A DNA stretch of 64,000 nt. Source: Bin5 sp965261695 (lineage in GTDB: Bacteria > Chloroflexota > Anaerolineae > Caldilineales > Caldilineaceae). Below, piece by piece: positions 33,294 to 42,480 of the stretch (position 1 is its first letter; each line of letters opens with the position of its first letter). Position numbers and translations under genes: made by a program. The notes beneath the pieces were generated by a model that did not search any database, was not told the origin of the DNA, and worked only from the letters and a program-made list of their open reading frames with translations. The stretch covers positions 3,472,001-3,536,000 of the forward strand of contig OZ253474.1 in the NCBI GenBank assembly GCA_965261695.1, given 5' to 3'.

Positions 33294-34277
33294 ATGCAAT
33301 GTCTCACGATTAAGCCGGGCAGCGCCATCACGCACAGTCTGCGCGGCATGGCGCTGTCTCACCCGCACATAATTCAAGTTCATTTTGACCCGGACTTTGT
33401 CGAGCGGACTGCGCCGGCGCCCGCCGGGAAGGTGGCTGTCATCAGCGGCAGCGGCAGTGGGCACGAACCGCTGCCCATCGGCTATGTCGGTCTTGGCATG
33501 TTGGATGCCGCCTGCCCCGGCCCGATTTTTACCAGCCCCTCCCCGTTTCAGTTGTTAGCGGCGCTCCATTCGGTCAACCACCGCGCAGGCGCGCTTTTCG
33601 TAGTCAAAAACTACGCCGGCGGCGTGCTCAACACCGAAATGACCATCGAAATGGCTTTGCAGGAAGGGATTGACGCACGCGCCGTTCTTGTCAACGACGA
33701 CGTAGCGATCCCGGTGGTCGCCAATCGTCGCGGGCTGGGCGCAGCCCCGCTGGCCTGCAAGATCGCCGGCGCCGCCGCCGAGGCGGGATACTCGCTCGAC
33801 GCGGTTGTGGAGGTGACGCGGCGGGCTGTCGCCGCTTCCCGCAGCATGGGAGTCGGTACGAATGTCAACACGCTCCCACGCAACGGGCCTGGCGCCAGAC
33901 TGGCCGACGATTCAATCGAACTGGGCGTAGGCCTCCACGGTGAACCCGGCCAAGTGCGTTCTGTCTGCAATGGCATGACGGAAATCGTCGATCTGCTCAT
34001 ACAACCCATCCTGGCTGATTTGCCCTTTGCTGCCGACGATCGCGTGCTGCTCCTGATCAGCGGGCTGGGCGGGACGCCGCCTCTGGAGTTGTATCTCCTC
34101 TCCGAAGCGGCTCATGACATGCTTGCCGCCTATCGGATTCGGGTCGAGCGTCGACTGGTCGGGAACTATCTCACCAGTCTCGGTCGCGGCGGCTATACCA
34201 TCACGATGATGAAACTGGATGACGAACTGTTGAAACTTTGGGATGCCCCAGTGCATACGCCCGCTATGCACTGGTAA
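33294..34277 (+). CDS. dhaK: Dihydroxyacetone kinase, substrate-binding subunit DhaK
   Basis: A 327-residue DhaK. It binds dihydroxyacetone covalently through a His and presents it to DhaL-bound ADP/ATP. Motifs seen are VISGSGSGHEPLPIGYVG, GMLDAACPG, VKNYAGGVLN, VNDDVA and LGVGLHGEPGQVR, the last holding the hemiaminal-forming His. FTSPSPFQ and the C-terminal GNYLTSLGRGGYTITMMKLD also fit. The start at 33294 gives a slightly shortened N-terminus and has no clear ribosome site; ATG 33287 is in another frame. It is the first gene of the glycerol/DHA cluster. Confidence 0.93.
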   Translation: MQCLTIKPGSAITHSLRGMALSHPHIIQVHFDPDFVERTAPAPAGKVAVISGSGSGHEPLPIGYVGLGMLDAACPGPIFTSPSPFQLLAALHSVNHRAGALFVVKNYAGGVLNTEMTIEMALQEGIDARAVLVNDDVAIPVVANRRGLGAAPLACKIAGAAAEAGYSLDAVVEVTRRAVAASRSMGVGTNVNTLPRNGPGARLADDSIELGVGLHGEPGQVRSVCNGMTEIVDLLIQPILADLPFAADDRVLLLISGLGGTPPLELYLLSEAAHDMLAAYRIRVERRLVGNYLTSLGRGGYTITMMKLDDELLKLWDAPVHTPAMHW

Positions 34278-34375
34278 CTGGACTGGATAGTGAGAAGTAG
34301 ATAGTCGCCAATAACCGCATGGGCCGCCGACCACTATCCCCTAACCCCTATCCCCTATCCACTGGGATTAAGACA

Positions 34376-35032
34376 ATGGGCCAGGAAATCACAATATCAC
34401 AACTGCGCAGATGGCTTCTGGTTTATGCCGCTCGTGTGATCGAAAACGAGACCCATCTGACTGAACTGGATACCGCCATCGGTGATGCCGACCACGGCGT
34501 GAATATGCGCCGCGGTATGGGCAAGCTGCAGCTGCGTCTACAGGAAGAGGCGCAGTCTGAAGATATCGGCGCCTTTCTGCGGTCGGTCGCGATGACGATT
34601 ATCAGTGGTGTCGGCGGCGCTGCCGGCCCTCTGTACGGGACCTTCTTCCTGCGCGCTGCCAGCAGCCCCACAAACGGCCGCTCGGTCGACTTGGTGCAAC
34701 TGACGCAGATGTTCCGCTACGGCCTTGATGGACTTCAGCAGCGGGGCAAAGCCCAGGCTGATGACAAGACCATGATCGACACGATTCAACCGGCGGTAGA
34801 GGCAATGGAGGCGGCCCTGGCAGCCCATCAGGGCGCCGCAGTCGTACTGGCCGCAGCCCGCCAGGCTGCTCATCTGGGTATGAAACACACGATTGAAATC
34901 GAAGCCAAAAAGGGCCGGGCCAGCTATCTTGGCCCACATTCCATCGGTCACCAGGACCCGGGCGCAACTAGCGCCTATTTTCTGTTTGAGACCGCGGCCG
35001 AGGTCCTGACAAAAACAGTGGATAGTGAATAG
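34376..35032 (+). CDS. dhaL: Dihydroxyacetone kinase, nucleotide-binding subunit DhaL
   Basis: A 218-residue DhaL. DTAIGDADHGVNMRRGM holds the Asp residues that bind the two magnesium ions. SGVGGAAGPLYGTFF, DDKTMIDTIQPA and GRASYLGPHSIGHQDPGATS complete the nucleotide site. In PTS-linked systems DhaL keeps a bound ADP that DhaM re-phosphorylates. It is separate from DhaK, as expected for the PEP-dependent type, and dhaM is found downstream. The last codons (TVDSE) are encoded by a simple-repeat word, AGTGGATAGTGAATAG, which also supplies the stop. Confidence 0.93.
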   Translation: MGQEITISQLRRWLLVYAARVIENETHLTELDTAIGDADHGVNMRRGMGKLQLRLQEEAQSEDIGAFLRSVAMTIISGVGGAAGPLYGTFFLRAASSPTNGRSVDLVQLTQMFRYGLDGLQQRGKAQADDKTMIDTIQPAVEAMEAALAAHQGAAVVLAAARQAAHLGMKHTIEIEAKKGRASYLGPHSIGHQDPGATSAYFLFETAAEVLTKTVDSE

Positions 35033-35090
35033 TGGATAGCGACTGCATCAACCGCAAATCACTGGCCGCAAACCACTGGGGTTTTGGCTG

Positions 35091-36593
35091 ATGGCTCATT
35101 TAATAGGCGCAATCGATTCCGGCACGACCAGTACCCGTTTCATTCTGTTCGATCAAGCAGGGGCGATTGTCGGATATGAACAGCAGGAGCACGAGCAGAT
35201 CTTCCCCCGCAGCGGCTGGGTCGAACATGACCCGCTGGAAGTCTGGCAACGCACGCAGGAGGTGATCCGGGCAACGCTGGCCCACTGCGACGTCCATCCC
35301 AGCCAGATCGCCGCGCTGGGCGTCACCAATCAGCGCGAGACCGCAGTCATGTGGGATCGCGACACGGGCGAGCCGGTCTGCAACGCCATCGTCTGGCAGG
35401 ACATGCGCACCGACCGTATCTGCCTGCGTCTGGAAGAGGCGGGCCACGCTGCCACGTTCCGGCACAAGGCCGGTCTGCCCCTGGCAACCTATTTTACCGG
35501 CCCCAAGTTTCGCTGGATCCTGGAAAACGTTGAAGGCGCGCAAGCCAAGGCCGATGCCGGCAGACTGCTCTGCGGCACGGTTGACACCTGGCTGATCTGG
35601 CAACTCACCGGCGGCGTCCATGTCACCGACCCGACAAACGCCAGCCGTACCATGTTGATGAATCTGCAAACGCTGGCCTGGGATGCGGAGCTCCTGGAGA
35701 TCATGCAGATCCCGCGCTCGCTGTTGCCTGAAATCCGCCCCAGCAGCGATCCGGCCTTCTATGGCGCGACTGCCGTCGATGGCCCCTTCGGCGCCGCTAT
35801 CCCGATCTGCGGCAATTTGGGCGACCAGCAGGCAGCCACCGTCGGCCAGACTTGCTACAGCCCCGGCGAGGCCAAGAATACCTACGGAACCGGCTGTTTC
35901 ATGATCCTGAACACCGGCGAGGAGATCATATACAGCCGCAACGGACTGCTGACGACAGTCTGTTATCAGATGGGCCAGTCGGCGCCCGTCTACGCGCTGG
36001 AAGGCTCGATCGCGATGGCCGGGGCGACGCTGCAGTGGCTGCGCGACGAGTTGCAGCTGATCAGTTCCGCAGCCGAAACCGAGCAGATCGCGCAGAGCGT
36101 TGACGATAGCGGCGGTTGCTATCTCGTGCCGGCCTTCAGCGGCTTGTTCGCCCCCCACTGGCGTAGCGACGCGCGCGGCGTGCTCGTCGGTCTCACCCGC
36201 TACGTAACTCGGGCACACATTGTGCGCGCGGCGCTGGAATCGATCTGCTATCAGACACGCGAGGTGCTCGAAGCAATGAATGCCGACAGCGAGCGAGCGC
36301 CTTTGCGCCAACTGAAGGTGGACGGGGGCGCAACGGTCAACGATCTGCTCATGCAGATGCAGGCCGACATCCTGGGCGCGGAGGTGATCCGCCCCCGCAT
36401 CGCCGAGACGACCAGTTTGGGCGCGGCCTATGCGGCCGGCCTGGCTATCGGTTTCTGGCCCAACCTGGAAAGCCTGCGCCAGCAATGGCAGGTGGACAGA
36501 GTCTGGCAGCCGCGGATCGGCGAATTCGAACGCGCGCAGGGCTACGCGGGCTGGCAAAAGGCTGTCGAGCGCACCCTGGGCTGGGTAGAGTGA
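35091..36593 (+). CDS. glpK: Glycerol kinase
   Basis: A 500-residue FGGY-family kinase making glycerol 3-phosphate from glycerol and ATP. It has IDSGTTSTRFILFD at the N-terminus, VTNQRETAVMWDRDTGEP, NAIVWQDMRTDRICL, TWLIWQLTGG, the NTYGTGCFMILNTGE segment and LKVDGGATVNDLLMQMQADI with the ATP-site Gly/Asp motif. The length is typical. It sits inside the DHA kinase cluster between dhaL and dhaM, so glycerol 3-phosphate and dihydroxyacetone phosphate routes are encoded together. Confidence 0.97.
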   Translation: MAHLIGAIDSGTTSTRFILFDQAGAIVGYEQQEHEQIFPRSGWVEHDPLEVWQRTQEVIRATLAHCDVHPSQIAALGVTNQRETAVMWDRDTGEPVCNAIVWQDMRTDRICLRLEEAGHAATFRHKAGLPLATYFTGPKFRWILENVEGAQAKADAGRLLCGTVDTWLIWQLTGGVHVTDPTNASRTMLMNLQTLAWDAELLEIMQIPRSLLPEIRPSSDPAFYGATAVDGPFGAAIPICGNLGDQQAATVGQTCYSPGEAKNTYGTGCFMILNTGEEIIYSRNGLLTTVCYQMGQSAPVYALEGSIAMAGATLQWLRDELQLISSAAETEQIAQSVDDSGGCYLVPAFSGLFAPHWRSDARGVLVGLTRYVTRAHIVRAALESICYQTREVLEAMNADSERAPLRQLKVDGGATVNDLLMQMQADILGAEVIRPRIAETTSLGAAYAAGLAIGFWPNLESLRQQWQVDRVWQPRIGEFERAQGYAGWQKAVERTLGWVE

Positions 36594-36668
36594 AAATGCG
36601 CATTGTGCATCGCCCCGTGCGGCTGGCTTGACGCCTTGTCCGCAATACGCAACAGAGGTCAAAAATTC

Positions 36669-37070
36669 GTGATCGGTCTGGTAATCGTCTCCCATAGCGC
36701 CAAGTTGGCAGAGGGTGTGCATGAACTGGCGGCGCAGATGGCCGGGGATCAGGTAGGCATCAGCCAGGCCGGGGGAATTTCTGACGATTACGAGACACTT
36801 GGAACGGACGTGCACAAGATTCTCTCTGCGATTGAGGAAGTCTGGTGTGAGGACGGTGTGTTGCTGTTGATGGATGTCGGCGGCGCGGTGATGTCAGCGG
36901 AAATGGCCCTGGAGATGCTGCCGGAAGCGCGGCGGCGAAACTGCCTGTTGAGCAACGCGCCGCTCGTGGAGGGCGCTATTGTCGCCGCCCTGCATGCCAG
37001 CCTGGGTGAGCCTCTGCAAGCGGTCAACGCCCAGGCTGAGGCCGCGCTTTCGGCGTCGAAACTTGGATGA
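36669..37070 (+). CDS. dhaM: DhaM, EIIA-like phosphotransfer subunit for DHA kinase
   Basis: A 133-residue protein of the EIIA-mannose fold. GLVIVSHSAKLAEGVHELA carries the phosphorylatable His near residue 9. GTDVHKILSAIEEV and DGVLLLMDVGGAVMSAEMAL are conserved in DhaM. It receives phosphate from HPr and passes it to the ADP on DhaL. In E. coli this domain is fused to HPr and EI-like domains; here it stands alone and the next two genes encode HPr and EI. GTG 36669 fits the fold start. Its stop overlaps an ATG of the HPr gene (ATGA). Confidence 0.9.
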   Translation: MIGLVIVSHSAKLAEGVHELAAQMAGDQVGISQAGGISDDYETLGTDVHKILSAIEEVWCEDGVLLLMDVGGAVMSAEMALEMLPEARRRNCLLSNAPLVEGAIVAALHASLGEPLQAVNAQAEAALSASKLG

Positions 37071-37111
37071 GTGAACGAAGTTCACAGGTCGAGGGCTTTT
37101 GGGGAGCAACC

Positions 37112-37567
37112 ATGTCTTGGCCGGAAGAACCGCAAGGACGCGGAATTGAAGGACAAGTGGGAAATCAAAACAATTCACCCGCCGGGCGCGCGCCGGACTA
37201 TGATCGCGACGAACCGCCCGCCGCAGAGAGAGAGATTGTCTCTCGCTCATCGTCGTTTGATGGCGCCCGCGGCGACGGTATGGGGGAAACGGAGACGCCG
37301 CCGCTCCCCCCGTCCACGAGCGTGGTGGTTACCGTCACTGATCCCCGCGGCCTTCATCTGCGCTCCGGCAGAGACGTCGTGCGCCTCGCCAGCCAGTTTC
37401 AGGCGCAGATCACCGCTTCCAATCTTAGCCGCAACAGTGGCGCAGTCAATTTGAAAAGCATTCTCCAGCTGATGCAACTGCAAGCCCGTCAGGGACACGA
37501 TCTGCAACTGGCAGCATCCGGCCCGGACGCTGCCGCGGCCATCGACGCGCTCTGCTCCATCTTCTGA
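37112..37567 (+). CDS. HPr-domain phosphocarrier with long N-terminal extension
   Basis: The C-terminal 85 residues form an HPr domain: VVVTVTDPRGLHLRSGRDVV has the active His followed by Arg at +2, and NLKSILQLMQLQA contains a Ser in the position of the regulatory Ser46. About 65 residues before it are hydrophilic and low-complexity, unusual for HPr. ATG 37112 has GGGGAG five bases upstream; ATG 37067, overlapping the dhaM stop, and ATG 37280, close to the domain, are alternatives. It should shuttle phosphate from enzyme I (next gene) to DhaM (previous gene). Confidence 0.85.
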   Translation: MSWPEEPQGRGIEGQVGNQNNSPAGRAPDYDRDEPPAAEREIVSRSSSFDGARGDGMGETETPPLPPSTSVVVTVTDPRGLHLRSGRDVVRLASQFQAQITASNLSRNSGAVNLKSILQLMQLQARQGHDLQLAASGPDAAAAIDALCSIF

Positions 37568-37610
37568 CTATCGATCCGGGTACCACGGCAAAACCGGCGG
37601 AGAACAACCT

Positions 37611-39329
37611 GTGCAGCAGCTTTTTCACGGCCTCTCAGCAGCACCCGGTGTCGGGATCGGCAATGTTTACTGTTATGCCCCGACCACCCAAATCGGAGAG
37701 GGGAATGCCTCCCACTCCTCGCACCTTGGGACGCCCGCAGAAGAGTGGCAACGCTTTTTGGAAGCCAGGCTGCTTGTGGATGAGGAACTGGCCCGCCTGG
37801 GGCAGATTGGGCAGGCCGCGGCCGCCGAAATCTTCCTCGTTCATCGCGAAATCCTTCATGACAGTACGCTGACCGACGCGGTGCGCGCCGCCATCGATTC
37901 CGGTTCGGACGCCACCCGCGCCACCCAACTGGCGACCGGCGAACTGGTGCAGCTCTTCCGCGGCCTCAGCGACGAGTACTTCGCCAGTCGCGCCACCGAT
38001 GTCCGCGATGTCGGTCAGCGCCTCGTCGCCCGTCTGGGAGGAATTACTTCGGCTCGCCAGCTGAACACTCTGCCCTCCGGCACGATCCTGCTTGCCGAAG
38101 ACTTGACGCCGTTCGATACAACCCATCTCGATCAGCCGCATGTCGTCGGCATTGCCCTGGCCGCCAGCACGCCGACGGCCCACACCGCGATCCTGGCCCG
38201 CAGCCTGGGTATCCCCCTGGTTTGCAGCGTCGGGCCGGAGATTCTGCAACTGCAGAACGGGACGTTCGGAGTCGTCGATGCAATCCGCGGCCGCCTCCTC
38301 GTGGACCCGGACGAGGAGACGCTCGAACAATATCGACTGACCCGCTCGCGCCTGCAACGCTTCCAGGCCGAAGCCCTCTCCCACTCCCATGAGCCAGCTC
38401 TGACCCCGGATGGCGTGCGCATCCCCGTTCGGGTCAACGTCAACAGCCGTGAAGACCTGGTGCATATCGACTCAAGTGGCGCCGAAGGGATCGGGCTCTT
38501 GCGCACTGAAAATCTGTTTCAGCACCGCACCAGCCCGCCATCTATCGACGAGCAGTTGGCCGCCTACCAGGAAGTGCAGTCCTATACCAACAATCATTCT
38601 CTGACTGTCCGTCTGCTCGACATCGGCGGCGACAAACCGGTCCCCTATTTGCCGCAACCGGCTGAGGCCAACCCTTTTCTGGGTGTGCGCGGCATCCGCT
38701 TGCTCCTTCGCCATCCGAAGATGCTGACTGACCAGTTCCGAGCGCTAGTCGAACTGGCCCACAACGTTTCGCCGGTGAGCCGTATTCGCGTCCTCATCCC
38801 GATGATCTCCAAGGTGAACGAAGTTAAACAAACTTTGGATCTGTTCAAAGAGATTCCCGGCTATTCGCAATGTCGCCATGAGCTTGGCACACTCGAAGTC
38901 GGCGTGTTGATCGAAGTGCCGTCGGCTGCACTGCTGGCACACCACCTTGCGCCGCAGGTCGATTTTTTGAGCATCGGCACCAACGACCTGGCCCAGTATA
39001 CGCTGGCCGCCGACCGGGTGAACAGCTCGGTCGCCACGCTGGCAACACCGCTGGACCCGTCCGTACTAAGGCTGATCGCCCTGACCTGCGATGCCGGCCA
39101 CGCGGCCGGCATCCCCGTCGCCATCTGTGGCGAAGTGGCCGGCGACCCGTCCGTACAGCCGCTGCTGCTGGGTCTGGGGCTGAATGAAATCAGCGTAGCC
39201 GGCCCCGCCGTTCCCCTCGTCAAATCGGCGATTCGCCGCGTCGACATGGCCGCGGCAAAAGCGTTGGCCGCTAAAGCACTCCAATGCAGCCGCGCCCGGG
39301 AGATACACCAACTCCTCCACGACATGTAG
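37611..39329 (+). CDS. ptsI: Phosphoenolpyruvate-protein phosphotransferase (PTS enzyme I)
   Basis: A 572-residue enzyme I, full length. It autophosphorylates from PEP and passes phosphate to HPr. The phosphohistidine is in ASTPTAHTAILARSLGIPL. EGIGLLRTENLF and GIRLLLRHP are the PEP-binding Arg regions, FLSIGTNDLAQYTLAADR is the signature 2 block, and AICGEVAGDP holds the catalytic Cys. The GTG start at 37611 follows the HPr gene by 43 bases. In this cluster it appears dedicated to dihydroxyacetone phosphorylation, since no EIIB or EIIC genes are nearby. Confidence 0.95.
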   Translation: MQQLFHGLSAAPGVGIGNVYCYAPTTQIGEGNASHSSHLGTPAEEWQRFLEARLLVDEELARLGQIGQAAAAEIFLVHREILHDSTLTDAVRAAIDSGSDATRATQLATGELVQLFRGLSDEYFASRATDVRDVGQRLVARLGGITSARQLNTLPSGTILLAEDLTPFDTTHLDQPHVVGIALAASTPTAHTAILARSLGIPLVCSVGPEILQLQNGTFGVVDAIRGRLLVDPDEETLEQYRLTRSRLQRFQAEALSHSHEPALTPDGVRIPVRVNVNSREDLVHIDSSGAEGIGLLRTENLFQHRTSPPSIDEQLAAYQEVQSYTNNHSLTVRLLDIGGDKPVPYLPQPAEANPFLGVRGIRLLLRHPKMLTDQFRALVELAHNVSPVSRIRVLIPMISKVNEVKQTLDLFKEIPGYSQCRHELGTLEVGVLIEVPSAALLAHHLAPQVDFLSIGTNDLAQYTLAADRVNSSVATLATPLDPSVLRLIALTCDAGHAAGIPVAICGEVAGDPSVQPLLLGLGLNEISVAGPAVPLVKSAIRRVDMAAAKALAAKALQCSRAREIHQLLHDM

Positions 39330-39337
39330 GCTCTCCG

Positions 39338-41110
39338 ATGCAACAGTTAGAAGCGGAAATCCTGGTGATTGGCGGCGGCGCTACCGGAACCGGCGTAGCC
39401 TGGGATGCCGCCTTGCGCGGATTTCGTACGATCCTGGTCGAAAAACGCGACCTGACCCACGGCACAACCGGACGCTATCACGGCCTCCTGCACAGCGGCG
39501 CCAGATATGTGTTGAAAGATGCGGACAGCGCGGCCGAGTGTATCCGCGAAAACCGCATTCTGCGCCGCACGCACACCCATTGCATCGAGGACACGGGCGG
39601 ATTCTTCGTCGTTACACCGGAAGATGACGACGACTATCCCGATCGGTTCGCGGCCGCCTGCCACCGTCTTGACATTCCATGCACAGAGATCCCCGCCGCT
39701 TCTGCGCTGCGCCGCGAACCTCTGCTGAATCCCCGCATCAGCCGTGTCTTTGAACTGCCCGACGCCGCCGCCGATAGTTTCCTCGCCACGCACGCCACCG
39801 CCCAGGCCGCCCGCCAGGCCGGCGCGCAACTGCTGCCCTATCATGAACTCGTCGGGCTGCACATCTCCGGCGGCGACGGCAACCGCGCCGTTAAGGGCGC
39901 AACTGTCCTCGATACCGTGTCGGGCGAGGAAGTGCGCATCGACGCCGACCTCGTCATCAACGCCGCCGGCGCCTGGGCCGGTCAGGTCGCTGCTCTGGCG
40001 GAGACTGAGGTCAGAATGATATTGGGCAGGGGCGTGATGCTGGCGACCAACTGCCGCCTGACCAATACCGTCATCAACCGCTGCAAGATGCCGGGCGACG
40101 GCGATATTCTGGTGCCGATTCACACAGTCAGCGTCATCGGCACGACCGACGAACAGGTGACCGAACCGGAAAACCTGCGCATCCAGGAGCGGGAAGTAGA
40201 CCTGATGCTGACGGAGGGCGACAAGCTGGTGCCCGGCCTCAGCCGCAGCCGCATCTTGCGCGCCTGGGCCGGTGTCCGCCCCCTTTATCAGGAGAATTTC
40301 AGCGGCGAGAGTCGCGACGCGACCCGCTCAACAGCCCTGCTCGACCACCGGCAACGGGACGGCGTCAGCGGTTTCATCACGATTACCGGCGGCAAATGGA
40401 CGACTTTCCGCCTGATGGCCGAGTCCGCCGTCGACGCAGCCTGCGCGCAGTTGCGCGTCTCCCGACCTTGCCGCACGTCGCAGACAGCTGTGCCCGGCGT
40501 CGAACAGGGCCATTACTGGCTCGGACACCGACTCAGCGAAGTCGAAGAGGAGAATCTGCAAACGGAACTGATCTGCGAGTGTGAGTTGGTCACCCGTTCG
40601 ATGCTGGAAAGTGCAGCGCGGCGCAACCCAACCGTCACCCTCGATGATCTGCGGCGCGATGTGCGTCTGGGGATGGGGCCGTGCCAAGGCGGTTTCTGCA
40701 CATATCGCGCAGTCGGCATTCTGCATCAGCTGCGCGCCGCCAACGACGATTGCCGCGAGGATCGGTCCGAGCAGCCGGATGCCGCAGACTGGCAGGTAGC
40801 CTATCTGCAGTCCCCTGCCCAAAATTCAGTGGCAGGTGAAGTTGCTGACCGTCGTGGTTCAGCTGCCGGCGCGCCGCGTCCCTCCGCTGCCATCGATCCA
40901 CAGGCGGCGGTCTCGCAGCCCAATCTGCTCCTGCGGGACTTTTTGCAGGAACGCTGGAAGGGCGTAGCGCCGATCCTGTGGGGGCAGCAGCTACGCCAGG
41001 AACGGCTGGACGAACTGATCTACCTGAGTATTCTGAATGCGGACCATCTGCCAGTGGATGACGCCGAAAGCCCGCTGTCGGCCTTCTATCACCTGAACAG
41101 CGACAGTTGA
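39338..41110 (+). CDS. glpA: Anaerobic-type glycerol-3-phosphate dehydrogenase subunit A
   Basis: A 590-residue FAD enzyme oxidising glycerol 3-phosphate to dihydroxyacetone phosphate. The FAD motif ILVIGGGATGTGVAWDAALR lies at residues 7-26. GRYHGLLHSGARYVLKD and the ITGGKWTTFRLMAE block are GlpA/GlpD hallmarks. Beyond about residue 410 it carries the BFD-like iron-sulfur domain of GlpA (LICECELVTR and RLGMGPCQGGFCTYR, four Cys). It starts nine bases after the ptsI stop. A linker of about 65 residues near the C-terminus is variable. It should act with GlpB and GlpC at the membrane. Confidence 0.95.
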   Translation: MQQLEAEILVIGGGATGTGVAWDAALRGFRTILVEKRDLTHGTTGRYHGLLHSGARYVLKDADSAAECIRENRILRRTHTHCIEDTGGFFVVTPEDDDDYPDRFAAACHRLDIPCTEIPAASALRREPLLNPRISRVFELPDAAADSFLATHATAQAARQAGAQLLPYHELVGLHISGGDGNRAVKGATVLDTVSGEEVRIDADLVINAAGAWAGQVAALAETEVRMILGRGVMLATNCRLTNTVINRCKMPGDGDILVPIHTVSVIGTTDEQVTEPENLRIQEREVDLMLTEGDKLVPGLSRSRILRAWAGVRPLYQENFSGESRDATRSTALLDHRQRDGVSGFITITGGKWTTFRLMAESAVDAACAQLRVSRPCRTSQTAVPGVEQGHYWLGHRLSEVEEENLQTELICECELVTRSMLESAARRNPTVTLDDLRRDVRLGMGPCQGGFCTYRAVGILHQLRAANDDCREDRSEQPDAADWQVAYLQSPAQNSVAGEVADRRGSAAGAPRPSAAIDPQAAVSQPNLLLRDFLQERWKGVAPILWGQQLRQERLDELIYLSILNADHLPVDDAESPLSAFYHLNSDS

Positions 41111-41209
41111 ATCCCGTTTGACAGCAGGATTTTTGCGTGATTTACGCCCTGGGAACGCAGCCGTTTCGCCTGCGTCGATGAACGACGCAATAAGCAGTGT
41201 GCAATTCAC

Positions 41210-42463
41210 ATGCTCGATCTCCTCATCATCGGCGCCGGCCTGACCGGTCTCTTTGCCGCATGCACAGCTGCCCAGGCAGGTCTGCGCGTGCGGGTGATCG
41301 CCAAGGGGATGGGGACGACCCACTGGCATGCCGGAACGATCGATCTCCTGGGCTATATGCCGGGCAGAGAGGAGCCGATCGTCGATTGGGCTCGGGCAGT
41401 TCACGAATTGCCGGACGCGCATCCCTATCGGCTGCTGGGCGTGGAGGCAATCGGAAAGGCGATGGACGAATTTCGACGGCTTGTCGCCGCGGCCGGGCTG
41501 CCGTATCAACGCGCCAATGGGCAAAATTCTCTGCTTGTTTCACCTGTCGGCGCGGCGCGTCCGGTCTATCTGGCGCCGTCGGCGCAACAGTCTGGGAATC
41601 TGGCGGATCGGCGGCCACTGGTGATCGTCGGCTTTGCGGGGATGCCTGATTTCTATCCGGCGCTGATTGCCGAAAACTTGCAGAGGCTGGGCCACCGCGC
41701 CCGCAGCGCGACCATGCCGCTCAACTTGCCGACCGGGCGACGGGACAACAGCCCGCTTCAACTGGCCCGGCTGCTGGATCAGCCGACTGCGCAGGCGCGG
41801 CTGGCCGAACTGGTCGCCGCCGTGGACGCAACCGGTGAACGTTTGGGCATGCCGGCGGTGCTGGGGCTGCAAAATCACGCTCGCCTCCTTGCCCTCCTGC
41901 AGGAAGTAAGCGCCGACGGTTCGATTTTCGAAATCCCGACACTGCCGCCCAGTGTACCGGGTATGCGTCTGGACGCCGCTCTGCGCGCCCGCCTGGCCCA
42001 ACTGGGTGTGCGCGTTGAAATGGGGATGGAGGTGTGCAGCGTCCGCACAGCCGAACGGCGCATCCGGTGGGTGGAAACCGAGACCAGCAGCCGCCCCCTT
42101 CGTCACAAGGCGCACAATTATCTGCTGGCGACCGGGGGAATCCTCGGCGGCGGCATCCACGGCGACCGCTGCGGCCGCGTCAAGGAGACCATCTTCGACC
42201 TGCCGTTGACGACGCCCCAGGCGCGTGCCCAATGGTTGCGCCCTCACTTCCTGGACAGGCGGGGCCATCCCGTGTTCCAGGGCGGCGTGGCCGCTGACGC
42301 TCGCTTGCGGCCGCTCGACCGGCGCGGCGCGCCCGTCTACGATAACCTGTGGGCCGCGGGCGCCATCCTCGCCCACACCGATCCGATCCGCGAGCGTAGT
42401 CGCGAAGGAATCGCCATCGCCACGGGCTACGCCGCGGCCAATGCAGTCGCCGCCGTTCACTGA
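41210..42463 (+). CDS. glpB: Anaerobic glycerol-3-phosphate dehydrogenase subunit B
   Basis: A 417-residue flavoprotein. LLIIGAGLTGLFAACTAAQA is the dinucleotide-binding fold, GTTHWHAGTIDLLGY the GlpB-specific block, and LLATGGILGGGIHGD and WAAGAILAHTDPIRERSREG the C-terminal flavin region. GlpB links GlpA electrons to GlpC in the three-subunit membrane-associated complex. It is separated from glpA by 99 bases and from glpC by 17. The glpA-glpB-glpC order is the classical one. Confidence 0.92.
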   Translation: MLDLLIIGAGLTGLFAACTAAQAGLRVRVIAKGMGTTHWHAGTIDLLGYMPGREEPIVDWARAVHELPDAHPYRLLGVEAIGKAMDEFRRLVAAAGLPYQRANGQNSLLVSPVGAARPVYLAPSAQQSGNLADRRPLVIVGFAGMPDFYPALIAENLQRLGHRARSATMPLNLPTGRRDNSPLQLARLLDQPTAQARLAELVAAVDATGERLGMPAVLGLQNHARLLALLQEVSADGSIFEIPTLPPSVPGMRLDAALRARLAQLGVRVEMGMEVCSVRTAERRIRWVETETSSRPLRHKAHNYLLATGGILGGGIHGDRCGRVKETIFDLPLTTPQARAQWLRPHFLDRRGHPVFQGGVAADARLRPLDRRGAPVYDNLWAAGAILAHTDPIRERSREGIAIATGYAAANAVAAVH

Positions 42464-42480
42464 TCACTGGGATTTGCCCG

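Noticed and set aside
33287..33310. ATG 33287 as the start of dhaK
   Set aside because: That frame meets a stop after eight codons; the dhaK frame uses ATG 33294 instead.
35100..36815. A 571-codon open frame on the minus strand opposite glpK
   Set aside because: It is an antisense shadow of GC-rich codons in a clear glycerol kinase gene; its translation has no recognisable motif.
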